Of a stretch of 64,000 nt of DNA, positions 1 through 10,214 are shown piece by piece. Location: NCBI GenBank assembly GCA_964019695.1, contig OZ026515.1, positions 43,949,994-44,013,993 of the forward strand. The letters run 5' to 3'. The stretch is from Loripinus fragilis (lineage: Eukaryota > Mollusca > Bivalvia > Lucinida > Lucinidae). The stretch's first letter is position 1; each line of letters starts with the position of its first letter. Position numbers and translations under genes: made by a program. The notes under the pieces were generated by a model, which saw only the letters and a program-made list of their open reading frames with translations, was not told where the DNA came from and did not search any database.

Positions 1-247
1 AAGGTGGAAAGGTTAAAATACCTGTTCAGAATCGTGACACAGCCTCATTAGTTCCTCTAATAACACAGTGTAAGAGTTATTGTTTCCAGTGTGACAGCCA
101 GCTACCCGATAATGCTGAGAACTATTCAATATCGACCTGTGTTCAAAACCTGAGGAAAACCTGCAGAATTTAACAATACGTAACCATACGTAATCACGAT
201 AACGCACGATTGAATAATTTAATTGAATTATATGGTCTTTCAGAGCT

Positions 248-400
248 ATTAACTCTTGCCCTGCTAATGTCGACTGCTAACCTCGGGTTTTACTTGGATC
301 CAAACTGTCTGACAATCTGATTGTATTCCTAAAAGTTAAATTAAAAAAGCATTTGTAGACAACTAGCAGTTTAAAAATAATTCAGCATTCAAAGAGTTAA
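248..400 (-). mobile_element. Hairpin MITE family A, copy with one stem arm missing
   Basis: The copy runs from TAACTCTTGCC to CAAAGAGTTAA and matches the reverse complement of the fuller family A copies at 4371-4575 and 60609-60821, including the TCCAAACTGT stem edge. The other arm of the central hairpin is absent, so this is an internally deleted copy. It is non-coding. The family assignment rests on comparison inside this window. Confidence 0.7.
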
Positions 401-528
401 TTGAGCTTATTCAGAAACGACTGATTGATTAATATTGATCCATATAGAAAAGGGAGACAATATGCAATCCCCGATTACTTCAGTAGTCTCCCTTTGGTGT
501 CCCGTATTTTGGAGGGGTGGCGTGGGGT

Positions 529-558
529 TTGTGTGTGTGTGTGTGTGTGGGGGGGGGT
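529..558. repeat. (GT)n microsatellite running into a G run
   Basis: About ten GT dinucleotides are followed by nine or more G. The tract lies directly beside the SINE fragment at 570-665. Short open frames across it on both strands are low-complexity artefacts. Confidence 0.95.
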
Positions 559-569
559 ATGGTAAGCAG

Positions 570-665
570 ATGATGATGAAGTGTCCTGCTCAAGGACTCA
601 CACAGTGCCTCTGGTGAGGCTCGAACCAGCGACACATCGCTCAAATCGACCACGGACTGCATTAC
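570..665 (-). mobile_element. tRNA-derived SINE fragment (B box and central domain)
   Basis: On the minus strand there is a pol III B-box-like GGTTCGAGCC, followed by GAGGCACTGTG and GTCCTTGAGCAGGACAC. This is the same order as in the fuller SINEs at 16150-16345 and 55325-55512. The A-box half is degraded and the 3' tail is missing. It is a dead fragment, not a tRNA gene. Confidence 0.7.
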
Positions 666-783
666 GTCCCTTGAATCGTTATAATTTTCGGGAAAGAACG
701 TCTACGCAGTATGTGATCTCCCTTGAATGTGTACAATTTTCATTACGCACGTGCATACTGCGCGTGCTGGGCGCCTCGCATAT

Positions 784-1003
784 GGGCCCGAGGTTATAAA
801 ACTTTTTTCATGCTCAACTCAACTGAGCACGAAATTTCAACTGCTCATAAAAAGTAACATGCTGAAAAATAAATAATTTTCTTGCTTTCAAACTCTCAGA
901 TGTTTTATTATCATGCTGATAAATGTTAAAATGCCAGCAATGAGCATGGTTAATTTTATGCTCAGATGAGTTGAGCACGAAAAAGTTTTATAACCTAGGG
1001 GCC
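784..1003. mobile_element. MITE with ~35-bp terminal inverted repeats
   Basis: The left end GAGGTTATAAAACTTTTT continues into CATGCTCAACTCA. The right end is its near-perfect inverse, with TGAGTTGAGCACGAAAAAG followed by TTTTATAACCT. The element is about 220 bp with an AT-rich middle and no ORF. TGAGCA/TGCTCA motifs recur inside. The superfamily is not recognised and no clear target duplication is seen. Confidence 0.8.
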
Positions 1004-1151
1004 AGGTATCAAGAGTCGCGGATAATGGGATAGATAGTCTTTGGTCCAGCATGCACAGAGCAACGATACTATCCTCCTAATGCTGAGCATTGGTATGAAC
1101 AAATACTACCTCTGTTACAAATATTTCAAACATTTAGTATGAAGCAACGGT

Positions 1152-1153
<2 letters not shown>

Positions 1154-1195
<42 letters not shown>
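1154..1195. repeat. Poly(A) tract, 42 bp
   Basis: An uninterrupted A run. It could be the tail of a retroelement, but nothing recognisable lies immediately upstream. It is very likely length-variable and error-prone in assembly. Confidence 0.95.
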
Positions 1196-1197
<2 letters not shown>

Positions 1198-1282
1198 CAA
1201 CATGCAACATAAAAGTATTACCTACAACATTCTTACGTCGCTCTGTATTCGCTCAAGTCTCGTTGTATTCGTTCAGGTCTCG

Positions 1283-1345
1283 TCTTTTTTTGATTTGAGA
1301 TTTGATTCTTTACGTCCCATCAACAATCTTTCAGTTATAAAGGAG
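1283..1345 (-). mobile_element. SINE 3'-tail fragment
   Basis: TTGATTCTTTACGTCCCATC followed by AACAATCTTTCAGTTAT is the reverse complement of the SINE tail seen intact at 55335-55380. Only the tail is present and the tRNA-like head is absent. On the minus strand it reads towards an A-rich end. Confidence 0.75.
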
Positions 1346-1462
1346 GTCTCGTATCGGTTAAATAGCAATATATGGGCCAGCAGTTCTTATTCTGGTACTT
1401 AAGGCATAATCACAACATCATCCTTTTAACGTCCAGCGGCGCTAGAGGTCTAACGTTTGTCA

Positions 1463-1578
1463 CTGAGTCTTCATCTACATCCATTCTGGCCTTGTGTGTG
1501 CGAGCAACGAATGCTCTGGTGAGTCTGCGCCTTTGCACAGGCTAGCCTGAGCACTCCTTGTTCGACAATGAGATAAGT
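1463..1578. mobile_element. Degenerate MITE, same family as 62387-62516
   Basis: GAGTCTTCATCTACATCCAT and the later CTGAGC...TTGTTCGACAATGAGAT align in order with the copy at 62387-62516, which keeps its inverted ends. The AGGCCAGTACATGAG terminus is not clear here, so this is a diverged or truncated copy. Confidence 0.55.
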
Positions 1579-1938
1579 AACAAAACACATGTGCTCGGCA
1601 GTCAAATATACGAGTATATCAAAAATAGTAACTGCGATAACAAGCCCTGTCGAGTTGTCTTTCTTTATTATCTTTGCTACCGCACAAAAAAGTTCCACAT
1701 ACAGTGAGGATTTTTCTGATTACGTTGATGTCAAGCTGACCAGAGTCTTTTCTGGTCGCACATATATATTTGTTGGTATTGTCATAATAAAGACTGACTG
1801 CTTAACGCATATTATTTAAAGCGTAAAGCACTAGTGTTTTCTGAAACCTTTATATATAACATGTTTGAAAACAGCTACAGATATTCTGAAAGTGTTTTAT
1901 TATGTGTTATCTGATTTAGAGTGCACCATTCAGCTTTT

Positions 1939-1961
1939 GCCCCCCCCCCACACACACACAA
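1939..1961. repeat. C run followed by (CA)n
   Basis: About eleven C and then five CA units: a simple repeat. The flanks (1600-2240) are AT-rich and I see nothing else supportable in them. Confidence 0.9.
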
Positions 1962-2239
1962 GTTTATTAGATATTAAAGGAAAACAACTGTCACACCTTC
2001 GTGTATATGAAAAATGTATCTAAGTTTTTCGAATAGTATTAATAATAAAAAAAATAATTATGAAAACATTTTGTAATGGTAAACCGTATGTGTAAGAATA
2101 ATCTATTAACCCATTGTATACTAATGGATTCTTCCTTCTGGGTTGATACAATAAACTTGGGATAGTCCATTGTAAATATCTAGGGGTGTCAGGTTATATT
2201 TTTTAAAAAAAGTTTTCTTTTGTCTGAAGGTCGTTCGTT

Positions 2240-2391
2240 ATTAACGTTTTCAAATAACTCTTTCAGGAATACCATCAGAGTGTCAAATATTTTGGATCCA
2301 GATCAGGCCAGACGTTCTGTCGGGCCTGACCTGGGTCCAAACTGTTTGCAAAAGTCATCAGCAGAAGGCATTAGCAGATAAAGGGATAATG
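2240..2391 (+). mobile_element. Hairpin MITE family A
   Basis: CTCTTTCAGGAATACCATCA and CAGAGTGTCAAA lead into a central hairpin whose arms are GGATCCAGATCAGGCC and GGGCCTGACCTGGGTCC, closed by an ACGTTCTGT loop. It ends with CATCAGCAG and a degraded CAGATAAAGGG terminus. The order is identical to 4371-4575. Confidence 0.8.
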
Positions 2392-2555
2392 CGGTAAGCC
2401 AGAATATGATTTTCGGGTACGAACCTATCGCATCGCCGGGAAGCCACGCAGTCTCAACAAAGCATAATATGGACGTCTTATGAAAGCTCAGCCCAACTAT
2501 TCGATTTCAAGCCTCACTAGATAGCTGCGCATGCATGTGTAAATTACATGTATTT

Positions 2556-2785
2556 AACCCATTTAAGCCTAGCGTCCTCAGTTTTTGTGGGACACAGACA
2601 AACAGTGCAGCCCCAGATCAGACGCCGCAGAAATCGGCGTCTGATCAGGGTCTCCACAGTTACAGAATGTTTTATTTAATTTCAGATACAAATTAAAAAT
2701 TCCACCTTACAACCTTTAAAAAGGAAATGGGATGGTTCAATTGATATTAGTGGGAAATACTATTCTGCTTAAATGGATTAGCCAT
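2556..2785 (+). mobile_element. Hairpin MITE family B
   Basis: AACCCATTTAAGCCTAGCGT opens the element. A hairpin follows, with arms AACAGTGCAGCCCCAGATCAG and CTGATCAGGG around ACGCCGCAGAAATCGGCGT, and AAATGGATTAGCC closes it. Related copies lie at 36303-36420, 18485-18620 and 55860-56110. It is non-coding. The repeated ends suggest a cut-and-paste MITE, but no target duplication is evident. Confidence 0.75.
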
Positions 2786-3242
2786 ATGTGATAAGTGCCA
2801 ATACCTCATATGCTCCCAAATTTTGGAAACGGATCCATTTTCAATTAAAACCCTCATGCGTGAATGAGGATATATGAGTGCTCAGGTTCCTACACCTGAG
2901 CTCGCTTTTTGCATTCGCAGGACCAACTGCCAAAACATATTTCAATCAGCAAAGGGGTATTATCTAAAAGTTACCTGTTATAACCCCTTTTGATATTCTT
3001 GTTGTTTCCCCTATATCGCGATGCCAGAAGGCTTTTAGAGCATTGTTATCCTGCTGTGTACACTGTACATTGTCTTGCGTGCAGCCGCGTGTCGAAGACT
3101 GACAATGCAATACACATGCCAAACATGTGTTGTATTTAATTCTGAGTGAATAAAACATTTTGTATTTGAACATCCCAATATGAGTCTTCGCCAGATTCTT
3201 TCGCCGGAAACATAACCCAAAAATGTGACGCCTAACTTTGTT

Positions 3243-3286
3243 TTTAGGGTGGTGGTGGGGTGTGTGTGTGGGGGGGGGGGGGGGGG
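3243..3286. repeat. GGT/GT tract ending in a ~17-bp G run
   Basis: A GGTGGTGGGG stretch, then (GT)n, then an uninterrupted G run. It is capable of forming a G-quadruplex. The 109-aa minus-strand open frame through it begins in poly-proline and is an artefact. Confidence 0.9.
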
Positions 3287-3660
3287 CGCCCATGCTTACA
3301 CGTATATCTTTGCCATGTTCTGTTACACCATATCTGTGGAAGATCTGCTAACTTGAGGTAATCTTCGTTACCTGGGGCTAAAGAAGTATGAGGCTAATCT
3401 CTAGAATCAGTGAACCATGGAGCTAGACTGATGGAACTACCTGATAAACTGATGCTCTGATAATCGCCTCTTTACTGTCTCTGAGTATCCGCTATAAATA
3501 GATTAGAGAACTTCCAGATTTTCTCTGATTGAACACTTAAAACCCATTTGTTTGCTGTTAAATACCATATGTCTGCGAGGAAGTTATTCGTACATTGAGA
3601 TTACTGGGCATAATAGCGTGGTCCACATTTGATTTGTAAATGTAAAAGTAATAATTTTAC

Positions 3661-3687
3661 ACCAAATGAGATGCCGTCTCATTTGGT
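3661..3687. other. Short perfect hairpin
   Basis: ACCAAATGAGA and TCTCATTTGGT form an 11-bp perfect stem around a 5-base TGCCG loop. It stands alone in AT-rich sequence between 3290 and 4060. It is probably a MITE relic, and its function is unknown. Confidence 0.6.
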
Positions 3688-4065
3688 TTAAACTACCACT
3701 TAGCCTCCTTCTAAAAACTTGGGGCAAGCACTTTTTCAATAGTAAACGTTTAGCATTTTAACAAAAAGTAAGACACCCCCCTCTCCCTTTAAAAAACACA
3801 CACAAAAAACAGAAAAAACCCACAAAAAACAACCTGCCATTTTGTACATACAGTAGTTATTCCCAGGATCAAGCCTAAAAGTGAGCCGTCGGTATAGCTC
3901 AAAAGAAGAAAATGGTAATTTTCAAAAATTACATGACCTGACCCTCACTCGGACACAACACATTACTGCTGGGTCCGAGATGTAGTATGTAAGCAACTTC
4001 CTTCAATGAAACGCATCCTGACCTACCCGTCTCCTGAGCCCTACTTACTTTGATATGACCAATTT

Positions 4066-4089
4066 GGGGGGGGGGGGGGGGGGGGGGGG
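4066..4089. repeat. Poly(G) run, 24 bp
   Basis: An uninterrupted G tract followed by GGAGAGGAGGAGGGGG-type purine sequence. It is a strong G-quadruplex candidate and a likely polymerase-slippage site. Confidence 0.95.
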
Positions 4090-4370
4090 TGACACGGAGA
4101 GGAGGAGGGGGTGAGGAGGGCAGTGGTCTTGGGATATACATGTAGCTACTTCTAATCAGACCCGCATCCGACTTAAATAGGGATCATCAGAAGTGAAGAA
4201 AAATCAGGAATTTGTCGTCTGTTGCATGATCTGCATCTTTTTGTTCGAACAGGCATACCTGGTATCTCACGAAGTGGCTTATCTATACTTTAATGAGGAT
4301 GCAGAAAAATGTGCGGCGTTTCTACTGACGTGCAATATACGTAAGAGTTTCAGAAACAGTTATTAACTAT

Positions 4371-4575
4371 TTGAATGCTGGGTAATTTTGCATGCTTTTT
4401 TGTCGTCTGCTGATTTTTTCAAAATCATTTTTTCCGAAAAATTCTTTCGGGAATACCATCAGAATTTCAAACAGTTTGGGTACACATCAGGCCCGACGTT
4501 TTGTCGGGCCTGATCTGCGTCCAAACGGTTTGCAAATGTTGTATCAGCAGACGACACTAGTAGACAAAGAGTTAA
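4371..4575 (+). mobile_element. Hairpin MITE family A, near-complete
   Basis: It begins TTGAATGCTGGGTAATTTTG and has GTCGTCTGCTGA near the left end and TCAGCAGACGACA near the right, so the ends form an inverted repeat. The central stem is CATCAGGCCCGACG with CGTC(G)GGCCTGATC. It ends ACAAAGAGTTAAC. This is the best plus-strand reference for the family here. Confidence 0.85.
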
Positions 4576-4952
4576 CCGTGCCGTGAAAAATACCTCTTAC
4601 TGATAACGTTCCTCACCAAGCTGCAAATACACACTTGAGGTTGGTGATAGTCAACACTGCGAACTTACGTTTGGTCTGTGAATTATGAATAATAGCGATG
4701 GAGGATTGGTGGGGGCTATTTTCGCGAAAATGGAAGTTTGGCAAATTTTCATAACCCATGCCAAAGGTATTCTATGAAAATAACCTTGATTTCTGAAATA
4801 ACATTTTTTCGATTCTCAAACCTACAAGAAAAAATACCTAGATATATAAGGAAGGCTGGGAGAGGTATTGAGTCTACATTTAAAGACACTATATTCGTAA
4901 ATAATGAACATCTATATAACAGACAAACAGTTGATACCATTGATTAAAATTT

Positions 4953-5037
4953 AAACTCTTTGCATGCTGGGCAAATCATGCCATGCTTTTGCTGTCGTCT
5001 GCTGGTCTTTTTTTTTTCAAAATTAACATTTTCAACA
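4953..5037 (+). mobile_element. 5' piece of MITE family A cut off by a microsatellite
   Basis: AAACTCTTTGCATGCTGGG, GTCGTCTGCTGG and a T-run/CAAAATTA match the left 85 bp of family A. The element then stops exactly where the G-rich tract begins at about 5040. The rest of the element is missing. Confidence 0.8.
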
Positions 5038-5138
5038 AGAAGGGTAGGGTAGGTGGGGTGGCGTGGGGTGGGGTGGGATGGGGTGGGGTAGGGTGGCGTG
5101 GGTGGAATGGGATGGGGAAGAGTGGGATGGGGTGGGTG

Positions 5139-5139
<1 letters not shown>
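5038..5139. repeat. G-rich (GGGGTGGGAT-like) tract
   Basis: Degenerate pentamer and hexamer units such as GGGTA, GGGGT, GGCGT and GGGAT, all purine/T on this strand. Multiple G-runs give strong quadruplex potential. The units are not TTAGGG, so this is not telomeric. Confidence 0.9.
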
Positions 5140-5236
<97 letters not shown>

Positions 5237-5241
5237 AAGAC

Positions 5242-5312
<71 letters not shown>
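5138..5312. repeat. (GATA)n-(GACA)n-(GATA)n compound microsatellite
   Basis: About 15 GATA units are followed by about 11 GACA units (with one AAAG interruption) and then about 18 more GATA units. The two minus-strand frames rich in YLSI and CLSV are direct translations of this repeat and are not genes. Confidence 0.98.
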
Positions 5313-5412
5313 ACTTGCAGCAGATAGCATTTTGGATAAAAAAGTGATCGCTTTCTAGGGGTATTAAGGACAATAAAAGGCTAGCTTTGAATCATTTGCC
5401 TACAAAGCAGAA

Positions 5413-5609
5413 TACAGTAAAACCTTTCATAAGCGGCCACTCACAAAGAACACCAAAATTGGTTTTCAATAATTATTATCGCTTAATGCAGGTCAAAAGC
5501 ATTGCAGAAAGCATTCTGCAATACTTTCGACCTTCATTAAGCTACCATATTCTATTAAACCCTTTGTTTTGTCTATTTTAAGTGGCCGCTTAAGACGTGT
5601 TTTACTGTA
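5413..5609. mobile_element. Pogo/Tigger-like MITE family E
   Basis: The ends are TACAGTAAAACCTTTCATAA and GCTTAAGACGTGTTTTACTG followed by TA. CAGTAAAACC termini and a flanking TA dinucleotide suit a pogo-type Tc1/mariner MITE (family knowledge). The centre holds GCATTGCAGAAAG/CATTCTGCAATAC, an imperfect hairpin flanked by TTAATGCAGGTC and GACCTTCATTAA. It is ~197 bp, with no ORF. Confidence 0.85.
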
Positions 5610-5791
5610 TTCACATGAAACACCACCAAGCCGTATGTGCCCGGTACTCTGACAGATGCTCCGTATCTTGGTCTACACTGTACCATCTGCATGTAATATT
5701 CAGGAAAAAACTAACTACTCATATCATACCAAAGGTACTTTCACTCAGCCGAACATCTTGGGGTATGGTACGACAAGGCAATGGTGGCCAC

Positions 5792-5976
5792 CTCTTTGCA
5801 TGCCGGAGAGTTCTTCACGCCTTTGTTGTTGTCAACTGACTATTTTTCATAAAAAAATCTTTCCGAAATACTATCAGAGTGTCAAACAGTTTGGATTCAG
5901 ATCAGGACCGACGTTCTGTCGGTCCTGATCTGGATCCAAATTGTTTTAAAGGTTATCCGCTAACAAGGAAAGAGTA
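5792..5976 (+). mobile_element. Hairpin MITE family A
   Basis: CTCTTTGCATGC opens it, and GTGTCAAACAGTTTGGATTC leads into an almost perfect stem: AGATCAGGACCGAC, an ACGTTCTGT-type loop, then GTCGGTCCTGATCT. It closes with GCTAACAAGGAAAGAGTA. The stem differs by paired changes from the 4.4-kb copy, so base pairing is kept although the sequence drifts. Confidence 0.8.
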
Positions 5977-6006
5977 CCAGGTCAGATAGGCAAGCAGGCA
6001 GGTTGC

Positions 6007-6181
6007 TAGCCTGAGTTCCAGTCTGATCCTTTCTTCTTATTCTTTTTTTATTTTTCCGTTTCTTGGTCAATATTAATCGAAATCAATAACGGACAACCGA
6101 TACCTTTGATGTTGTATTTTTTAGAATATTAGCATGATTTAGAAAATTTTGTCAAAATATTGACGACTGGACCCAGACTAG
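6007..6181. mobile_element. hAT-like MITE with 8-bp direct repeats
   Basis: The ends are TAGCCTGAGTTCCAGTC and GACTGGACCCAGACTA(G). The identical octamer CAGGTTGC lies at both sides (5999-6006 and 6182-6189), as expected for an 8-bp target-site duplication of hAT elements. The ~175-bp interior is AT-rich with no ORF. Confidence 0.65.
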
Positions 6182-6189
6182 CAGGTTGC

Positions 6190-6600
6190 CTCTGTGATAA
6201 ACATACGCAAATCTCATGTAGTGGCCCCATATCTAGACATCTAGCCACACATAACATTTAAGGGGTAACAAAGACCGTTATCACATGATACGATGTTGCA
6301 AGTAAATATTAGAAGACTAATTACGAATACCAGCTTGACATGATGCCTAGCAGGCAATGTTGCTAATTGTTCTCCGTTATATGATAAATGCTAACAGCTA
6401 GATAAATGCAGCATCGTTGTTGCCAAATAATACACAGCAAAAACACAACAAAATGCAGCGGCAGCTCTCAGAATACATGTTTTGAAATCAACAGGTATTA
6501 TATTATCCGACACCACCCTCCTTGAACAGACCTGTAGATAAGAGTGTGTAATTTATTAAATATTATTTTTCCTATTTCTTAACCAAATCATATGTTGTGG
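6190..6600. other. Unassigned AT-rich spacer
   Basis: About 400 bp between the hAT-like MITE and the 77-bp minisatellite. I see no ORF of note, no RNA motif and no repeat shared with the rest of the window. Confidence 0.5.
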
Positions 6601-7165
6601 GTTGTACCCTTCTTTCCTGCTTCGAGTACAGCAAAGCTCCTTTAACTCTAGTCGCTGCTGCACGTTCAATTGAGTCCACACCCCTTCCCTTCCTGGTTCA
6701 AGAACAGCAAACCTCCATCAACTATATTCACTGTTGCATGATCATTTGAATCCCAATCCCCTCCCCACCTGCTACAAGATCAACAAACCTCTATCAATTC
6801 TATTCAATGTCGCATGTTCATTTGAGTCCCAGATAACCTCGCTTCCTGCAACAAGAATAACAAACATCCATTAACTCTATTCATTGTTGCATGATCATTT
6901 GAGTCCCATATCCCCTCGCTTCCTGCTTCAAGTACAACAAACATCCATCAACTCTTTTCATTGTTGCCTTTTCATTTGATTCCCTACCCCACCCTACCTG
7001 CTGCAAGAACAACAAACCTCCATCAACTCTATTCATTGTTGCATGATCATTTGAGTCACCATCCCCTCGATTCCTGCTACAAGTATAAGAAACCTCCATC
7101 AGCCCTATTTATTGTTGCATGTTAATTTGAGTCCCCACCACTCGCTTCGCTTCCTGCTACAATAA
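6601..7165. repeat. 77-bp minisatellite, block 1 (~7 units)
   Basis: Each unit carries CATCAACTCTATTCATTGTT, GCATGATCATTTGAGTCCC and CTTCCTGCTACAAGTACAAC in that order. Unit starts lie ~76-78 bp apart (for example at about 6794, 6871, 6949, 7023 and 7100). Units are 80-90% alike by eye. The minus-strand frame at 6881-7099 only reads through the repeat. Confidence 0.9.
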
Positions 7166-7399
7166 CAATTAAAGCTGTGTTTTCAGAGGAAAACTATGTC
7201 GCCCAACCGCAATTTGAGTCGGCAAGCATGCTTACTGGTCTTTATTGTGTCACAATGATCCATCAATTATTTCAAGGGAGAGCATGCACAAACACAATTT
7301 TGGCCAAACTTTGAAATTTTCATTTAAATCAAATTAACACTTTTCTGTCTATGCAAGTTTGGCGCAGAAAACCCCATTGGTTCAGAAGACAGAGCTAAA

Positions 7400-8290
7400 A
7401 AAAAGTCTGAATTTACATTTTTTAAGGATGATGACCTTGAAATGAGGTAACCTTGAAAGTAAAGTCAAGGTCAGCAAAATCATATACACTCTACATTTTG
7501 CCACACTGATACAATACATTAAGTTTAGCTAGAATACAATGTTCAATTCAAAATATATCCTACAAAAATCCTATTTTGGTCAAAATTTGACACTTTAGAG
7601 TGCTGTTTTGACCTTGAAAATAAGGTCAGGGTCACCAAAATCTAATCAACTCTTAACCCTCTCCTAACAATAAAATTTATGCAAGTACGGTTAAAATTGA
7701 AACACCGGTTTGGAAGATAGTCTGTGGAAATGGCTGATTTATACTGTCTTTATAGCAGTGTGGCCTTGAAAATAATTGTCAAGGTCACCAAAACCTAATA
7801 AATTTTTCAACCCTTCCAACAATGTATCCATGCAAGTTTGGTCAAAATCTCCCCCAATGGTTCAAAGTATAGCGCAGGAAAACTCTATTTTGTGCATTTC
7901 AGAGTGCCAGTGTGACATTGAAAATTAGGCCAAGGGCATTTAAATCTTTTCAACTCTTCCCCTTCTCCCAACAATGTATCCATGCGAGTTTGGTCAGAAC
8001 CCATCTACTGGTTCAGAAGATGACGCACAGAAACCATATTTTGGACACTTCAAAGTGCCGGTTTGACCTTGTAAATTAGGTCAAGGTCACCAAAATCTAA
8101 TAAACTCTTGCCCTCCTCCCATATATTAGACATTTCAAAGTGCCACTGTGGCCTTGAAAATAAGGTCAAGGTCACTAAAATCTTATCAACTCTTCCCCTC
8201 CTCCAAACAATGTATCAATGCAAGTTTTGTCAAAATCCATCAACTGGTTCAGAAGATAATGCACGGAAAAGAAAGTGGACAGCGACGGGA
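7400..8290. repeat. ~150-bp degenerate tandem repeat with AAGGTCAAGGTCACC core
   Basis: Each unit has TGACCTTGAAAATAAGGTCA, then AGGTCACCAAAATCTAAT, then AACAATGTATCCATGCAAGT and ATCAACTGGTTCAGAAGAT. ACCAAAATC recurs near 7638, 7781, 8090 and 8175, and the last unit is shortened. The AGGTCA hexamers form inverted and direct pairs. Related units occur at 52830-53105. It splits the 77-bp minisatellite. Confidence 0.85.
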
Positions 8291-8309
8291 TCCGCACCAA
8301 ACATTACAA

Positions 8310-8566
8310 ATCTACTTAACTATTTTCACTGTTGCATATGTTTATTTTATTCCCATCACCTCTGTTCCTGCTACAAGTACAACAGACCTCCATCAACTCT
8401 ATTCAATGTTGCATGTTCATTTGAGTCCCCATCCCCTCGATTCCTGCTTCAAGAACAACAAACCTCCACCAATTCTATTCATTGTTGCATGTTCATTTGA
8501 GTCCCCATCACCTCGATTCCTGCTACAAGTACAACAAACCACAATCAGCTCCATTCAATGTTATTT
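8310..8566. repeat. 77-bp minisatellite, block 2 (~3 units)
   Basis: The same unit as at 6601-7165 resumes with CTCTATTCAATGTTGCATGT, TCATTTGAGTCCCCATC and CTTCAAGAACAACAAACC. The open frames at 8108-8576 run through both repeat types and have no recognisable domain. Confidence 0.9.
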
Positions 8567-8719
8567 GGCGTTTTAACGCTATTGTAGAAAGGTCAAAGCA
8601 TTGAGAGTATTGATGGGGATGGTTGCTTTTTAAAATGCTTCAGGAAAGCCAATTGTAGTCATGAATCACTCTCCACAACAGTAAGAGTGTATACCAGGAT
8701 GTGTATACACCTATGTGTC

Positions 8720-9120
8720 TTGATCCACATCTCAACTAAGGGTGAGGTTGGTGCACCGTTTAACCGGTTTAAGCCCTCCAGTAAAATATTTTAACTGACC
8801 GTTCCAAGGCGGTGCTTCTTTTGTGGATCATTTATGTTATTTCTGTCTTGTTTTGTTATGCTTTCATGCATGTCTGTTTGTTTATGCCTTGTGGTCACCT
8901 GCTGGGAAAGGGCTGACCTCTTGGCTCTCGTTTGTGATGTCTAATTGTGACGTTGTCACTTTCCCATTGGTATCCTGGGTCAGGTGTGTTGCTTGATTGT
9001 ATCGATTCCTGATCTTTGCCCTCTCTCTTACTTTTATGAGGCACCTAATCAGGCGTTCAAGGGGATCCTACTTTCTGTAGAGCTCTGGGTTAAACCATCT
9101 GCACAATACTACCATCATCC
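8720..9120 (+). other. Possible retroelement 3'-region, unconfirmed
   Basis: CCGTTTAACCGGTTTAAGCC, CCAGTAAAATATTTTAAC and CCGTTCCAAGGCGGTG loosely resemble the 3' region of the retroelement at 9375-9785 (order CCAGTA, TTTAAGCCCC, AAGGC, GGTT). The similarity is weak and there is no second copy in the window. It could be an unrelated dispersed repeat. Confidence 0.3.
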
Positions 9121-9374
9121 GCTCGAATTTAAAATAAGTAACATTTAAACTTCTCTTAGTAGGCACGTTTAAGGCAGCATCCTATTTTGACGTTTTAATG
9201 CTTATTTCTGAAAAATATTTATTCTATGTAGACACATGTGCAAAACTAGTTACACCCTCTAATAGCCATTTTTTTTGATGGATCAAATCATTTTAAGCCA
9301 GTTTGTTAACAGTCACACCTAAACACCACTTCTAAATAATTATGGTTAATTCTGATTATTTGATTTCAGAGGAA

Positions 9375-9785
9375 AGTTTTTCTATACAGTCATATAACAA
9401 TTTTGTGTTTTAACAACAAAAGAATATAGGGCGAAGATTTGGTACCAGTAGAATGCATTTAAGCCCCCCATCCCACCCTGTGGCCTAGACTGCTGTCTGT
9501 TTTAAGGCAAAGGTTCTGTTGTTGTTGATTCGTTGTTTGTTGTCGCTCTCATTGTTTGTGGGTTTTTTTTATGTTTGGTCCTTAATTTGGTATGCAGTAC
9601 TTAGTGTTCTTTCTAGCTTTGCAATCATCTTGAATGATAGGGAAGAGAGAGCTGGATGCTTTACTTTCTTCCTGATGTCTTGTGACTGTTAGTGTACTGT
9701 GGCTCTTCCTCACAGTGCCGTGCGTTGGTCTGCAGTGTATGATTGTGGTATTTCCTGATCATACTCACTTATTTTTTCACAAGTC
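9375..9785 (+). mobile_element. Retroelement family G, 5'-truncated 3' end
   Basis: The shared 3'-UTR string is present in order: GAAGATTTGGTACCAGTA, ATGCATTTAAGCCCCC, GGTTCTGTTGTTGTTGATTC, CTTTGCAATCATCTTGA, GTGGCTCTTCCTCACAGTGC, then GATTGTGGTATTTCCTGATC and ATACTCACTTA. Other copies are at 30735-31250 (minus), 35195-35775, 49965-50340 and 63312-63785 (minus). The minus-strand copy at 31 kb continues into coding remnants, which shows that this is the tail of a retroelement. Truncation at different 5' points fits target-primed reverse transcription. Confidence 0.8.
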
Positions 9786-10214
9786 TTGTCCATGACGGCC
9801 GAAAAAAGTCATTTCTATGACGTTCATGTTCTAATGGATCAGATTCGTTTAGCTACTTTTTTCAATTTTGTTAATTGAGTATTATTTAAGAGTTTGTTTC
9901 GAGTTGATATCAGGATGGTGGTTTGGGAATGTAGATGGGCAAATGTTGTGCAGGTATGATAGATTTATGCACCGAAATTGATGATCAAAATCACATTTTG
10001 CTTAATGTCTTTAGAATATATAGATGAATTTTCTTTAAATAATTTTGTACGCGCATGATCAAGTTTTCAACAATTATGTTCATATAGAATTTTAACAAGT
10101 AGTGATCCATGAAAGCACATTCCTGCTCTATATCATTAAAACCATTTTGATTTAATTGACATAAATGGAAGTGGCTGCCATAAAGCTTTAATTTTCATAT
10201 GGATATAGTTTTAA
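9745..10214 (+). repeat. 470-bp segmental duplication, copy 1
   Basis: From GTGGTATTTCC through GACGGCC, GATCAGATTCGTTTAGCTAC and GGAAGTGGCTGCCA to ATAGTTT this matches 13661-14132 almost base for base, with scattered substitutions and one- or two-base indels. It starts inside the tail of the family G retroelement and runs ~430 bp past it. It has no ORF of note. Confidence 0.9.

Noticed and set aside
5038..5139. Telomere-like GGGTAGGGTAGG tract
   Set aside because: Units are GGGGT/GGGAT/GGCGT mixtures, not TTAGGG, and the tract is 100 bp and internal.
5032..5373. Frames of 113-128 aa rich in YLSI/CLSV
   Set aside because: Direct translations of (GATA)n/(GACA)n on the minus strand.
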